Shown here piece after piece: positions 8,596-17,902 of a stretch of 64,000 nt of DNA. The notes below the pieces were generated by a model, which had not been told where the DNA came from, did not search any database, and saw only the letters and a program-made list of their open reading frames with translations. Source of the stretch: Candidatus Rhodoferax randersensis. Its GTDB lineage: Bacteria > Pseudomonadota > Gammaproteobacteria > Burkholderiales > Burkholderiaceae_C. The stretch spans positions 93,858 to 157,857 of the forward strand of contig JADKEH010000009.1 in NCBI GenBank assembly GCA_016718155.1, given 5' to 3'. Numbering within the stretch: the first letter of the stretch is position 1; each line of letters opens with the position of its first letter. The position numbers were made by a program, and so were the translations under genes.

Positions 8596-9249
8596 TCAGA
8601 ACGTGAACTTCGACGATTGAGGAAAGTTCAGCAGGCGCGGCGCCACGGTGTCCCAGGGGGTGGTGGTGCGGTAGTCAGTCTGGCTGGTGCGGGTCACGAT
8701 GGTGGCTTGCATCATCGGCTCCTCGCCCACAATCGCCATCAGCCGCCCGCCCACCTTGAGCTGGGCCAGCAGTGCATGCGGCACCTCAGCCACCGAGCCA
8801 CTGAGCACGATCGCATTGAACGGGCCTTCCGAATGGGTGCCGACCGAGCCATCGGCTTGTCGCACTTCGGCATTGTGAATCCCGGCCTTTTGCAAGTTGC
8901 TGCGTGCTAGGGCGACCAGTTCCGCGTTGATTTCCAGCGAGATGACGCGTTGCGCACGGTGCGCCAGCAGGGCCGCCATGAAGCCTGAACCGGCGCCGAC
9001 TTCCAGCACAGTTTCGTGTTTGTGCAGGGCCAAATCCTGCAGCATGCGCGCCTCGACGCGGGGCGCCAGCATGCACTGGCCACCCGGCAACGGAATCTCC
9101 ATGTCGACAAAAGCCAGGGCCTTGTGCGCCAGGGGTACGAAGTCTTCCCGTTTGACTACGGACAGCAAGTGCAGCACGTCGGCATCCGACACGTCCCACG
9201 GGCGAATCTGCTGTTCAATCATGTTGAAGCGGGCTTGTTCCAGGTTCAT
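8596..9249 (-). CDS. pcm: Protein-L-isoaspartate O-methyltransferase
   Basis: A 217-residue SAM-dependent methyltransferase that repairs isoaspartyl residues in aged proteins. It has the SAM motif I VLEVGAGSGFMAALLAHRA, an acidic post-motif (ISLEINAEL), and FNAIVLSGSVAEVP further on. The N-terminus MNLEQARFNMIEQQIRPWDV is typical of the shorter betaproteobacterial form. The ATG at 9249 is preferred over an upstream start because of that conserved beginning. It lies 42 bp behind the RND pump gene, on the same strand. Confidence 0.88.
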   Translation of the reverse strand: MNLEQARFNMIEQQIRPWDVSDADVLHLLSVVKREDFVPLAHKALAFVDMEIPLPGGQCMLAPRVEARMLQDLALHKHETVLEVGAGSGFMAALLAHRAQRVISLEINAELVALARSNLQKAGIHNAEVRQADGSVGTHSEGPFNAIVLSGSVAEVPHALLAQLKVGGRLMAIVGEEPMMQATIVTRTSQTDYRTTTPWDTVAPRLLNFPQSSKFTF

Positions 9250-9291
9250 TTCAATTACTCCAGGGGGTATATTAGCGCATTCTGCCAAATT

Positions 9292-12200
9292 TTACCGGCT
9301 GCGAGTTGATTTCGAGGTCCAAAGCCCGCGCAGCCATTGCGCCAGATCATCCATGTAGCAATACACCACCGGCACCACCACCAGGGTCAGCAAGGACGAG
9401 GTGATGACGCCGCCAATCACGGCCTGTCCCATCGGCGCGCGCTGCTCCGAGCCCTCGGTCAGCGCAAAAGCCAGCGGCATCATCCCGAAAATCATGGCCA
9501 GTGTGGTCATCAGGATCGGGCGCAGACGCACCTTGGCCGCCATCAGCAAGGCCTCCGAGCGCTCCAGGCCGGGCACCGGCTGGCCGTCCACGTCGATGCC
9601 GGGCTCGCGCGAGCGGATGGCAAAGTCAACCAGCAAAATGGCGTTTTTGGTCACCAGCCCCATCAGCATCACCACACCGATGATGGAGAACATCGACAGC
9701 GTCGAGCGGAACATCAGGAGCGCCAGCACCACGCCAATCAAGGTCAGCGGCAGCGAGGTCATCAGCGCCAGGGGCTGCAGAAAGCTCTTGAACTGGCTGC
9801 CCAGAATCATGTAGATGAAGACAATCGCCAGCACCAGCGCCGAGATGGCGTAACCGAAGGACTCGGTCATGTTCTTGGTGGAGCCACCGAACTTGTAGCT
9901 GTAGCCAGGCGGCAGTTTGATGGCTTCCATCACGGTCTTGATGTCGTTGGACACCTCGCCCGCCGAGCGGTTGTACACATTGCCGTTGATGGCCACCTCG
10001 CGCGTCAGGTCGCGCCGGTTGATCTGGTTGGCGCCGGTGGCGTCCTTGACGTTGGCGATCTGGTTCAGCCGCACGATGCGGGTGCTGCCGTCCTGGCTAT
10101 TGGTCACGGCAAAGGGCAGTCGCTCCAAGTCCTTCGCCTGGTTGCGGGCCTCGGGTGCCAGGCGCACGTTGACGTCGTAAGTCTGGTCGTCGCTGGCACG
10201 CCAGTTACCAACCGTCTGGCCCGCCACCAGCGTGCGCAAGGCGTTGCCAACCTGGCCGACCGACAGGCCCAGGTCGGAGGCCGCGTCGCGGCGCACCGAG
10301 ATTTCCACCGTGGGTTTGTTGGGTTTGACGCTGGAGTCCAGGTCCACCAAACCTGGAATGGCGCGAACCTTGTCGAGCGCACCTTGCGCGATGCGTTCGA
10401 GTTCATTCTGGTCAGGGCCTTGGATAGAGAACTCGATCTGCTTTTGTCCGCCCACCGGGTCGAGCAGGCCCACATGGGTGACGGTGATGCCGGGCACCTG
10501 TCGCAGGCGTTCACGCATGGCGGCGGACAGCTCATCAACGTTGCGCTGGCGCGCCGTGCGGTCTACCAAGCGGATGTAGATGCTGGCGTAGATCTTTCCT
10601 TGTGCGTTGCCGGTGTTGATGGTGGCCAGGGTGTAGCGCACTTCAGGAAACTGGCGCAGGATGCCTTCGACCTGACGCGCCTTGGACTCGGTCGCTTCCA
10701 GCGAGGAGCCAACCGGCGTGTAGAAATTCAGCGAGGTCTCGGAGTAATCGGCCTTGGGCACGAACTCGGTGCCCAGCAGCGGCACCATGAAGATGCTGGT
10801 GATGAAGACGGCCAACGCCAGACCCAGGGTTGCTAGCTTGTGCTGCAGCGACCAGCGCAAAATGCCCTGGTAGCTGTCCGACATGGCGTCGGTGAGGTGG
10901 TCAAACGCGCCCGTGACGCGGCCGATGGTCTTGTCATAGAGCGTCAGCGCGCGCGGCGTGCCGTCGGCATTGAGGCCATGGCGCCCGTGAGCCTCGATGC
11001 TGGGGTCGTGCCAGATCGACGACATCATCGGGTCAAGGGTGAAGCTGACAAACATCGAAATCATCACGGCAGCGACGATCGTGATGCCGAACTCATGGAA
11101 AAACTTGCCGATGATGCCGCCCATGAAACCGATCGGCAGGAACACGGCCACGATGGACAGTGTGGTGGCCAGCACCGCAAGGCCGATTTCCTCGGTGCCG
11201 TCCATGGCCGCCTGGTAGGGTGCCTTGCCCATCTGCACATGGCGCACGATGTTCTCGCGCACCACGATCGCGTCGTCGATCAACAGGCCCACGCACAACG
11301 AGAGCGCCATCAGGGTGATCATGTTGATGGTGAAGCCAAACATGTTCATAAACAAAAACGTGCCAACCAGCGCAATCGGCAGGGTCAGGCCGGTGATCAC
11401 GGTGGAGCGCCACGAGTTCAGGAACAGAAACACGATCAGGATGGTGAGCAGCGCGCCTTCGATCAGGGTGCGGCGCACGTTTTCCACCGCCACCCGAATC
11501 TGGCGTGACCCATCCGTAACTGGCTCCAGCCGGATGCCGGCGGGCACCTGGTCCTTCATCTCCTGCACGGTCTTCATCAGGCCGTCGATCACCGCGATGG
11601 TGTTCTCGTCCTGCGCCTTTTGCACGCTCAGCAGCAGGGTGCGCGCACCGTTGTACAGCGCCAGGCTCTCCGCTTCTTGCGCGCCGTCGACCACGCGCGC
11701 CACCTGGTCGATGCGTACCGGGGCACCGTTCTTGCGCGTGATGATGATGCGGCCGAAGTCCTCTGGGCGCAGCATGCGGGCGTCGATCTGCACCACCAGT
11801 TCGCGGTCCACAGAGCGGATCGCGCCAACCGGCACGTCCTGGTTCTCGCTGCGCACCGCGCTCACGACCTGATCGGGCGTGACGCTGTAGCTCTCAAGGG
11901 CCTGGGGATCGAGGTAGATGTTGATCTCGCGCTTGGTGCCGCCCACCACGGTGACCGAGCCCACGCCGCGCACGTTCTCAAGGCGCTTCTTGAGGACCTG
12001 GTCGGCCCAGTTGGTCAGCTCCACCGCTGACGGTGGCTTGAGGGGGGCCTTGGCATCAGCCACTGCTGGCATCACCGCCAAAGACCAGACCGAGCGGCTG
12101 GATGGGTCAAAGCGCAGAATGCGTGGCTCCTTGACCTCGGTGCGCAGGCTCGGGCGCAGCAGCGAGACCTTCTCGCGCACATCGTCGGCCGCCTTGCGTC

Positions 12201-12501
12201 CGTTGATGTGGAGCTGAAACTCGATGATGACAACCGACTGTCCCTGGTAGCTGCGCGAGGTCAGCGCGTTGATACCGGCGATCGAGTTGACGCCTTCTTC
12301 AAGCTTCTTGGTGACTTCGCTTTCCACCACCTCGGGGGAGGCGCCGGGGTAGTCGGTGCTGATCACCACCACCGGCAAATCGACGTTGGGGAACTGGTCG
12401 ATCTGAAGGCGTTGGTACGAGAACAAACCCAGCACAACAATGGCCAGCATGACCATGGTGGCGAACACCGGGTTCTTGAGACTGACGCGGGTAAACCACA
12501 T
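9292..12501 (-). CDS. RND multidrug efflux pump, HAE-1 type permease
   Basis: About 1069 residues, the usual length for AcrB/MexB-class pumps. It starts MWFTRVSLKNPVFATMVML, with the first membrane helix at about 12-30. Two porter domains follow (DYPGASPEVVESEVTKKLEE in the first). The second membrane bundle has GLLIDDAIVVRENIVRHVQ, with the proton-relay Asp pair, and FLPIGFMGGIIGKFF. The C-terminal bundle has LMGLVTKNAILLVDFA. It imports protons and exports drugs or metabolites across both membranes with its adaptor (12509-13639) and probably the TolC channel downstream. The substrate cannot be read from sequence. Confidence 0.93.
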   Translation of the reverse strand: MWFTRVSLKNPVFATMVMLAIVVLGLFSYQRLQIDQFPNVDLPVVVISTDYPGASPEVVESEVTKKLEEGVNSIAGINALTSRSYQGQSVVIIEFQLHINGRKAADDVREKVSLLRPSLRTEVKEPRILRFDPSSRSVWSLAVMPAVADAKAPLKPPSAVELTNWADQVLKKRLENVRGVGSVTVVGGTKREINIYLDPQALESYSVTPDQVVSAVRSENQDVPVGAIRSVDRELVVQIDARMLRPEDFGRIIITRKNGAPVRIDQVARVVDGAQEAESLALYNGARTLLLSVQKAQDENTIAVIDGLMKTVQEMKDQVPAGIRLEPVTDGSRQIRVAVENVRRTLIEGALLTILIVFLFLNSWRSTVITGLTLPIALVGTFLFMNMFGFTINMITLMALSLCVGLLIDDAIVVRENIVRHVQMGKAPYQAAMDGTEEIGLAVLATTLSIVAVFLPIGFMGGIIGKFFHEFGITIVAAVMISMFVSFTLDPMMSSIWHDPSIEAHGRHGLNADGTPRALTLYDKTIGRVTGAFDHLTDAMSDSYQGILRWSLQHKLATLGLALAVFITSIFMVPLLGTEFVPKADYSETSLNFYTPVGSSLEATESKARQVEGILRQFPEVRYTLATINTGNAQGKIYASIYIRLVDRTARQRNVDELSAAMRERLRQVPGITVTHVGLLDPVGGQKQIEFSIQGPDQNELERIAQGALDKVRAIPGLVDLDSSVKPNKPTVEISVRRDAASDLGLSVGQVGNALRTLVAGQTVGNWRASDDQTYDVNVRLAPEARNQAKDLERLPFAVTNSQDGSTRIVRLNQIANVKDATGANQINRRDLTREVAINGNVYNRSAGEVSNDIKTVMEAIKLPPGYSYKFGGSTKNMTESFGYAISALVLAIVFIYMILGSQFKSFLQPLALMTSLPLTLIGVVLALLMFRSTLSMFSIIGVVMLMGLVTKNAILLVDFAIRSREPGIDVDGQPVPGLERSEALLMAAKVRLRPILMTTLAMIFGMMPLAFALTEGSEQRAPMGQAVIGGVITSSLLTLVVVPVVYCYMDDLAQWLRGLWTSKSTRSR

Positions 12502-12508
12502 GGGCGGG

Positions 12509-13639
12509 CTACTTGGCGGCGGCGCTGAGTTTGACGGCGGTGCCTTCGCGCAGCGCCCCCACGGAGCCGGACAGCAGGGTGGCGTTCTCGGGCAAGCCCG
12601 TGATCGCCACCATCGCCGTTCCGTCGAATCCGCCGCGATCACCCAGCGCCACGGGCTGGTGCTTAACGACATTGTTGACCAGCATTTGCACGTACGGTTC
12701 GGGCTTGTCGGTGCGAACCGCGCTCAGCGGTAGGGTCAACACCTGCTTGCGTCCGACTTCAAGCGACCCTTGCGCGAACAGCCCCGCGCGCAGGCCGCTG
12801 GGGTTGTCAATGGCCAGGTACACCAGCACGGCGCGGCTGCCCGCCACGGCACTGGGGTTGACCCGCACCACGCTGGCGGTGACGCCCTGGCTGGCGCCCT
12901 CGATTCGCAGCTTGGCAGTTTGCCCTACTCGCACGTCCATGGATTCGGCGGCGCTGACGCTTGCCTCCAACTCAAGGCGGCTCAGATCGACGATCTCAAT
13001 GACCCGTGCATCGATGCCCACGCGCTCGCCGTTCTGTGCCAGGCGCTGCGACACCGTGCCAGAAATCGGTGCACGCAGCACCGTGTCATCCAGTGCCTTG
13101 ATCGCCATGTCCACGGCTGCCTGGGCCGCCTGGTAAGTGGCCTGGGCTGCAGCCAGACTGGCGCTGGAGGTGTCCAGGGCGGTTTTCGAGATAAAGCCCT
13201 GATCCACCAGAGAGCGGTTGTTGTCGAAGCTGCGCTGGGCAATATCGCCTTGTGCCTTGGCCGAAGCGGCTTGCTGCTGGGCCTGGCGCAGTCGCGCCTG
13301 GTACTCGGTTGGCTCGACGCGCGCCACGATCTGCCCAGCCTTGACGGGCTCACCCTCGCGCGCGGTAAACGCCTGCAGTTCACCCGCCACACGTGCCTTG
13401 ACCAAGGCGGTGTTGACCGCCTTGAGTGGCCCGGAGACCGCCAGGGCCAGCGCAAGCTCGCGCGTCTTGGCCTGCAGCACATCGGCGCTCGACAGGTCGA
13501 GCACGGTCTGAGCACGTTGCGCAACTTGTTCGGCCAGCGCCACCTGTTGGGCTTTGCGAGTGGCCAGCGCTCGCGCCACACCGACCGCAAGCAGCACCAC
13601 AATCAGGGCGGCGGCGCCCCACTTCAACCAGCGTTTCAT
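12509..13639 (-). CDS. RND efflux periplasmic adaptor (membrane fusion protein)
   Basis: 376 residues. An N-terminal membrane anchor/signal (MKRWLKWGAAALIVVLLAVG) is followed by the first lipoyl half with VKARVAGELQAFTAREGEPV. A helical hairpin rich in Ala and Gln follows (ARLRQAQQQAASAKAQGDIA), then the second lipoyl half (LRAPISGTVSQRLAQNGERV) and beta-barrel domains. It couples the pump to the outer membrane channel in the periplasm. The gene ends 7 bp before the pump start, so the two are one transcript. No N-terminal lipobox Cys was seen. Confidence 0.92.
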   Translation of the reverse strand: MKRWLKWGAAALIVVLLAVGVARALATRKAQQVALAEQVAQRAQTVLDLSSADVLQAKTRELALALAVSGPLKAVNTALVKARVAGELQAFTAREGEPVKAGQIVARVEPTEYQARLRQAQQQAASAKAQGDIAQRSFDNNRSLVDQGFISKTALDTSSASLAAAQATYQAAQAAVDMAIKALDDTVLRAPISGTVSQRLAQNGERVGIDARVIEIVDLSRLELEASVSAAESMDVRVGQTAKLRIEGASQGVTASVVRVNPSAVAGSRAVLVYLAIDNPSGLRAGLFAQGSLEVGRKQVLTLPLSAVRTDKPEPYVQMLVNNVVKHQPVALGDRGGFDGTAMVAITGLPENATLLSGSVGALREGTAVKLSAAAK

Positions 13640-13653
13640 CGTGAAAAGGTCCT

Positions 13654-14403
13654 TTAAAGATGCCTTGGGGAGTTAACCGAGGACGCGCGAAGCGAACCTG
13701 GCTCACTTTCCCGCTGATTGAGGGTGTCGGCTGGGCGCGCACGCAGGCCATTGAGGATGGACTGGACCTGTACGGCAATGTACTGCTCTGGCGCCAGCGC
13801 CTCGTCCTGCCCGTCGGTCAGGCAGCCGCTTTTGGAGTTCATGATGATCTGCAAAAAGATCATCGGCGCCAGCACCACGTAGATGCCATAGGTCAGGTCG
13901 ATCGGCGCGAACTCACCCCGATCCACGCCGCGCTGCAACATGCGACGAATCAAGCCGTGCGCCGGTGCAATCACCTCGCTCTGGTAGAAGTGCGCCAGCT
14001 CCGGAAAGTTGCCGGCCTCGGTGAGCATTATCTTGGTGATGCCAGAGACCTTGGTGGCACCGACGCGTTGCCACCACAAGCTCATGAACGTGCGCAGCAT
14101 GTCCGGTGTGCTGCCCTCGAAGGCATCGAACTCGGCGTTCCACTCGGTGAAGCGGCCCGAGATGTTCTGGCGGACCACCGCCTTGAACAACTCTTCCTTG
14201 CTGGCAAAGTAAAGGAACAGCGTTCCCTTGGAAACGCCAGCGCGTTTGGCCACTTCTTCGGCCCGCGTGGCAGCGAACCCCTTCTCCACAAACAGGTCGA
14301 GCGCGGCATCGAGCAACTCGCCGGGACGCGCGTCCTTGCGCCGTTCGCGCTTGGCGTGCGGAGCACAGACGGCGTCGCAGAGCAATTTCGAGACAGGGGG
14401 CAT
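13654..14403 (-). CDS. TetR-family regulator of the efflux operon
   Basis: 249 residues. The N-terminal helix-turn-helix covers about 28-75 (AALDLFVEKGFAATRAEEVA, AGVSKGTLFLYFASKEELFK), followed by a longer variable ligand-binding domain. The gene is first in a tetR-adaptor-pump run with a 14-bp gap to the adaptor gene. A palindrome sits 14 bp before its start codon, so it probably represses itself and the pump until a ligand binds. The C-terminal tail of about 25 residues is Ser/Pro/Arg-rich and probably flexible. Confidence 0.88.
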   Translation of the reverse strand: MPPVSKLLCDAVCAPHAKRERRKDARPGELLDAALDLFVEKGFAATRAEEVAKRAGVSKGTLFLYFASKEELFKAVVRQNISGRFTEWNAEFDAFEGSTPDMLRTFMSLWWQRVGATKVSGITKIMLTEAGNFPELAHFYQSEVIAPAHGLIRRMLQRGVDRGEFAPIDLTYGIYVVLAPMIFLQIIMNSKSGCLTDGQDEALAPEQYIAVQVQSILNGLRARPADTLNQRESEPGSLRASSVNSPRHL

Positions 14404-14416
14404 GGAGTTAATGACT

Positions 14417-14439
14417 GATTGGTTATTAGTGTACCAATC
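14417..14439. promoter_or_regulatory. Palindromic operator before the tetR-efflux operon
   Basis: GATTGGT-N9-ACCAATC, a perfect 7-bp inverted repeat, with flanking GACT/AGTC extending the symmetry apart from one extra base. It lies 14 bp upstream of the TetR-family start codon in an otherwise plain 115-bp gap. Typical TetR regulators bind such sites next to their own promoters. Confidence 0.65.
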
Positions 14440-14518
14440 GAGTCCTGCCCCGTCAAGGCGTCATCCACACCCGTCATCCACGGCTCCTGGGCGATTGCAG
14501 CCCAGAAGAGGTCGGCGG

Positions 14519-15115
14519 TCAGCGCGCCACTTTGGTGCGGCCCAGCAGTTCGTCTCGCAGCGGGGCGTCCATCGCAGAGTCGCCCATCCAGATCGACATC
14601 GCGCCACGGAAGAACTCGGGCTCCTTGAACGGTGCGCCTTGCACCTTGCCGCCGATGTAGATGACCAGACCGGTGATGGGCACCCAATCCATCATCATCA
14701 CGTCACCTTTGCGAATGACCTTGTTGGTTCGAAAGATGTTCTCCAGGTTGCCCATGCCCGGGACCAATTTGGCGATGTCGCCCTTGGTGGCCGAGTCGTT
14801 GACGCCACGGGTGAACATTTTGACGATCGGGTCGGTGTCGAGGTCGCGCAGGGCCGTCACGACCAGTCGTTTGGGGCCTGGCGTCTTGAAGAGTTCGTCC
14901 AGGTTCGAAAACGGGGCCCGGGCGTAGACATTGACAACATAGTGGGGCGTTTTGGCGCCGCCCACCAAACCGGCACCATTAAGCCGCAGGGTGTTGTTGT
15001 AAATGGCGACACTGTCGTCGACCTTGACTCCACCAACATCCAGGGTCGCGGCCATGGCGGCTGCGGCGAACACATTTGCCAGGGTGGCCAGCACCAGAGT
15101 CTTGAGCAACGACAT
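14519..15115 (-). CDS. Chalcone isomerase-like (CHI-fold) periplasmic protein
   Basis: 198 residues with a signal peptide (MSLLKTLVLATLANVFAAAA, cut after AMA). The mature part begins with TLDVGGVKVDDSVAIYNNTL and continues with RLNGAGLVGG and PGPKRLVVTALRDLD, the pattern of the bacterial chalcone isomerase-like family. Bacterial members lack the plant active-site residues and their function is not settled; some bind fatty acids or haem-like ligands. It is a single gene, convergent with nothing and divergent from msrA. Confidence 0.82.
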   Translation of the reverse strand: MSLLKTLVLATLANVFAAAAMAATLDVGGVKVDDSVAIYNNTLRLNGAGLVGGAKTPHYVVNVYARAPFSNLDELFKTPGPKRLVVTALRDLDTDPIVKMFTRGVNDSATKGDIAKLVPGMGNLENIFRTNKVIRKGDVMMMDWVPITGLVIYIGGKVQGAPFKEPEFFRGAMSIWMGDSAMDAPLRDELLGRTKVAR

Positions 15116-15404
15116 CTTGTAGTTCTTTCAGTTCAGGGAAATGACGCCAAGGGGCCAAACCGGGCGTGACCCGGCACCAGTGACTTTGTTCCCGGCAGGC
15201 CCGTGGTGGCAGCGCCAGGTGGCACCGATGATACTGGTACGACGTGGCAGGAAAGCCCAGAAATAGGGCCCAAAGTCCTCAGGGATTACCATGAGGCGCA
15301 CCGGGTCAACCGGCGTGCCCGCATAAGATGCGCGGGCAAAACAGGCGTCGGGGAACCGGTCCAGACGCTTCGGTCGACCGCCCCGCAACGTATCAGGAGA
15401 CCCC
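15116..15404. other. Intergenic region before msrA
   Basis: A 289-bp gap between two divergent genes. It presumably holds both promoters, but no clear -35/-10 pair, operator palindrome or RNA element stood out. The msrA start is preceded by a good ribosome site (AGGAG, 15391-15395). Confidence 0.4.
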
Positions 15405-15947
15405 ATGTCACAAGCTCTGCAAACCATCACCTTGGGCGGAGGCTGCTTCTGGTGCACCGAAGCCGTTTTTGTCAACGTACGGGGCGTCACCGACGTCGAA
15501 AGTGGCTACTGCAATGGTCATCTGGCGCAGCCCACGTATGAGCAGGTGTGCCGGGGCGACAGCGGTCACTGCGAAGTGGTCAAGCTGACTTTCGATCCGG
15601 CTGAAGTGAGCGCGCGCGAGATCCTGGAGGTGTTCTTTGTCATCCACGATCCAACCACCTTGAACCGCCAGGGCGCCGACAGCGGCACCCAATACCGCAG
15701 CGGCATCTATTGGTCGCACCCCGAGCACGAGGCGCTGGCACGCGCGCTCATCGCCGAGATGGCGCAAAGCGGGGTCTATCACCAGCCGATCGTGACCGAG
15801 GTGCTGCCGCTGGCCAACTACTGGCCGGCCGAGGACTATCACCAGGACTTCTTCGCCAGGAACCCGCACCAGGGCTATTGCATGGCGGTGGCGGCGCCCA
15901 AAGTGGCGAAATTCCGCAAGACCTTTGCGCGACTGGTCAAGGCGTGA
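15405..15947 (+). CDS. msrA: Peptide-methionine (S)-S-oxide reductase
   Basis: A 180-residue MsrA that reduces methionine-S-sulfoxide in damaged proteins using thioredoxin. The active-site motif GGCFWC is at 12-17, with Cys14 as the nucleophile. GDSGHCEVVKLTFDP, FFVIHDPTTLNRQGADSGTQ and YRSGIYW are all family signatures. The length is typical of a single-domain MsrA without a fused MsrB. It stands 70 bp before the ABC transporter genes on the same strand. Confidence 0.95.
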   Translation: MSQALQTITLGGGCFWCTEAVFVNVRGVTDVESGYCNGHLAQPTYEQVCRGDSGHCEVVKLTFDPAEVSAREILEVFFVIHDPTTLNRQGADSGTQYRSGIYWSHPEHEALARALIAEMAQSGVYHQPIVTEVLPLANYWPAEDYHQDFFARNPHQGYCMAVAAPKVAKFRKTFARLVKA

Positions 15948-16017
15948 AGTCGCGCGCAACGGCCTGCACGGGGCAAGGTGCTGTTGTGCCGCCAACTTTT
16001 GCGAGTAGATTCGACGC

Positions 16018-16698
16018 ATGATTTCGAGCCGGGCTCTCCAGTACCAGTACCCGCAAGGCCCCTCGTTGCGTTTTGCCGATGTCGAGCTGACGCAAGGTGG
16101 CGTGCTGCTGCTGCGCGGTGGCTCGGGGTCCGGCAAGTCCACCTGGCTGGCGCTGGCGGCGGGGCTGCGTCGAGCGACATCTGGCGACATCACCGTGGCG
16201 GGGCAAGCAATGGGGCAGCTGTCGAGCGCCGCCCGCGATGCCTGGCGCGCCCGAACCATTGGTTTCCTGCCGCAGAAGCTGCATTTGAGTGACGCTCTTT
16301 CGGTGGCCGACAACCTGGCGCTGGTCTATTTCGCGGCTGGTTTGCCAACGGCGCCGGGTGCGATTGAGGCGGCGTTGACGTCACTGGGGGTGGCCGATCT
16401 GGCGAGGCGCAAGCCCTGGCAGTTGTCGGGCGGGCAGGCGCAACGCGTGGCGCTGGCGCGGGCAGTGTTGCTGGCGCCCAAAGTGATCCTGGCGGACGAG
16501 CCGACGGCCAGCCTTGATGATGACAACGCGCGCGACGCGCTGACGCTGCTGCAGGCCACGGCCAGCCGTTGCGGGGCTTCGCTGGTGATTGCCACCCATG
16601 ACGCGCGGGTGCTGGTCGCGCTGGCGCAGGCCCAGGTGCTGCCACTGCACAGCGGGGAGAGCCCGGGGCCAGGGCTGATCGATGGGCCGGTGCCATGA
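16018..16698 (+). CDS. ABC transporter ATP-binding protein (LolD/MacB type)
   Basis: 226 residues. Walker A is GGSGSGKST near 38-46, the Q-loop region is GFLPQKLHLSDALSVADNL, the signature is LSGGQAQRVALARAVLL, Walker B is VILADEPTASLDDDN, and the H-loop is VIATHD. Sequence class and the FtsX-like partner place it with LolD/MacB-type ATPases, which move substrates within the envelope rather than import solutes. It overlaps the permease gene by 4 bp. Its neighbours (DUF3299 protein and ZnuD-like receptor) suggest a zinc-related role, as in the Zur-controlled PA4063-4066 (zrm) operon of Pseudomonas; that is inference. Confidence 0.9.
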   Translation: MISSRALQYQYPQGPSLRFADVELTQGGVLLLRGGSGSGKSTWLALAAGLRRATSGDITVAGQAMGQLSSAARDAWRARTIGFLPQKLHLSDALSVADNLALVYFAAGLPTAPGAIEAALTSLGVADLARRKPWQLSGGQAQRVALARAVLLAPKVILADEPTASLDDDNARDALTLLQATASRCGASLVIATHDARVLVALAQAQVLPLHSGESPGPGLIDGPVP

Positions 16699-17897
16699 AG
16701 ACGCTGGCACTGTCGTTTCGCTACTTGTGGGCCAGACCGCTGGCAGCGGCGCTGAACTTGCTGCTGCTGTCGCTCGGACTGGCCTCCATCACGTTGGTGC
16801 TGCTGGTTTCCGAGCAGATCGAGCGCGCCTTCGATCGCGACCTGGCCGGCATCGACCTGGTGGTGGGCGCCAAGGGCAGTCCGATTCAACTGATTCTGGC
16901 TGGCGTTTTCCACATCGATGTGCCACCCGGCAACATCGCCCTGGCGGAGGTACAGGCGCTGCAGCAGGACCCGCGTGTGGCCAAACTGATTCCCTTGAGC
17001 CTGGGTGACAGTTTTCGGGGTTTTCGGCTGGTCGGAACGACTGCGGACTACGTCCACCACTACGGCGCCACGGTGGCCCAGGGTGGCCTGTGGCAGGCGC
17101 CGATGCAGACCGTCTTGGGCGCCGGTGTAGCCACCGCAACCGGGCTGAAAGTTGGTCAACAATTCGTGGGTTCGCACGGTCTGGGTGGTGGCGGCCATGC
17201 CCACGATGACAACGCCTTTGTGGTCAGCGGCGTGCTGGCCCCGTGCCAGTGTGTGCTGGACCGTTTGATTCTCACCGCGACCGAGTCGGTCTGGCAAGTT
17301 CACGAAAAGGCGCAGGCGCAGGATGAGTCGGATCGTGCGGCGATGGCGGCCGAGCGCGAAGTCACGATGGCATTGATCCAGTACAGGAGCCCCTTGGCGG
17401 CGGTGACCCTGCCGCGTTATGTCAACAGCGCCACCGGCATGCAGGCAGCGGCCCCGGCGGTGGAGGTTACCCGATTGCTGCGCATGATGGGTGTTGGCAC
17501 CGACGTGCTGCGCGGGTTTGGCGCGGTGTTGCTGCTGACGGCGGGCTTGAGTGTGTTCATTGCACTGTGGAATGCGGTGCGCGAGCGCCGCTTTGACCTG
17601 GCCATGCTGCGCATGTTGGGTGCCAGCCCGGGCAAGTTGGCCGGACTTTTGGCCTGCGAGGCGCTGTGGCTGGCGCTGCTGGCCTCGGCGCTGGGTTTGC
17701 TCGGCGGCCACCTCTTGACAGGTCTGGTAGGCTTGATGCTGCAGACCGAGAAGTCGCTGCCGGTGAGCGGCTGGCTGATGGTTGGCGCCGAGGCGTGGAT
17801 ACCGCTGCTGGCGGCCTTGGTGGCCGTTCTCGCGGCCCTCATTCCGGCGGTTGGTGCCTACCGGGTGGATGCCGGTGAACTCTTGAACACAAGGTGA
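16695..17897 (+). CDS. FtsX/MacB-type ABC transporter permease
   Basis: 400 residues. One membrane helix near 15-38 is followed by a large periplasmic domain (MacB-PCD type, with GIDLVVGAKGSPIQLILAGV). Three more helices follow in the C-terminal FtsX domain: GFGAVLLLTAGLSVFIALWN, LACEALWLALLASALGLLGG and PLLAALVAVLAALIPAV. Start and upstream stop overlap as ATGA, so it is co-translated with the ATPase. Probably works with the periplasmic proteins encoded next; the substrate is unknown. Confidence 0.9.
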   Translation: MKTLALSFRYLWARPLAAALNLLLLSLGLASITLVLLVSEQIERAFDRDLAGIDLVVGAKGSPIQLILAGVFHIDVPPGNIALAEVQALQQDPRVAKLIPLSLGDSFRGFRLVGTTADYVHHYGATVAQGGLWQAPMQTVLGAGVATATGLKVGQQFVGSHGLGGGGHAHDDNAFVVSGVLAPCQCVLDRLILTATESVWQVHEKAQAQDESDRAAMAAEREVTMALIQYRSPLAAVTLPRYVNSATGMQAAAPAVEVTRLLRMMGVGTDVLRGFGAVLLLTAGLSVFIALWNAVRERRFDLAMLRMLGASPGKLAGLLACEALWLALLASALGLLGGHLLTGLVGLMLQTEKSLPVSGWLMVGAEAWIPLLAALVAVLAALIPAVGAYRVDAGELLNTR

Positions 17898-17902
17898 TTT
17901 GC

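Noticed and set aside
9337..10836. A 499-codon plus-strand frame opposite the RND pump
   Set aside because: His/Gln/Arg-rich composition typical of the reverse strand of membrane-protein genes; the pump gene is certain.
15948..16017. Zur box before the ABC transporter genes
   Set aside because: No palindrome of the GTTATNNTATAAC kind is present here or before the TonB receptor gene.
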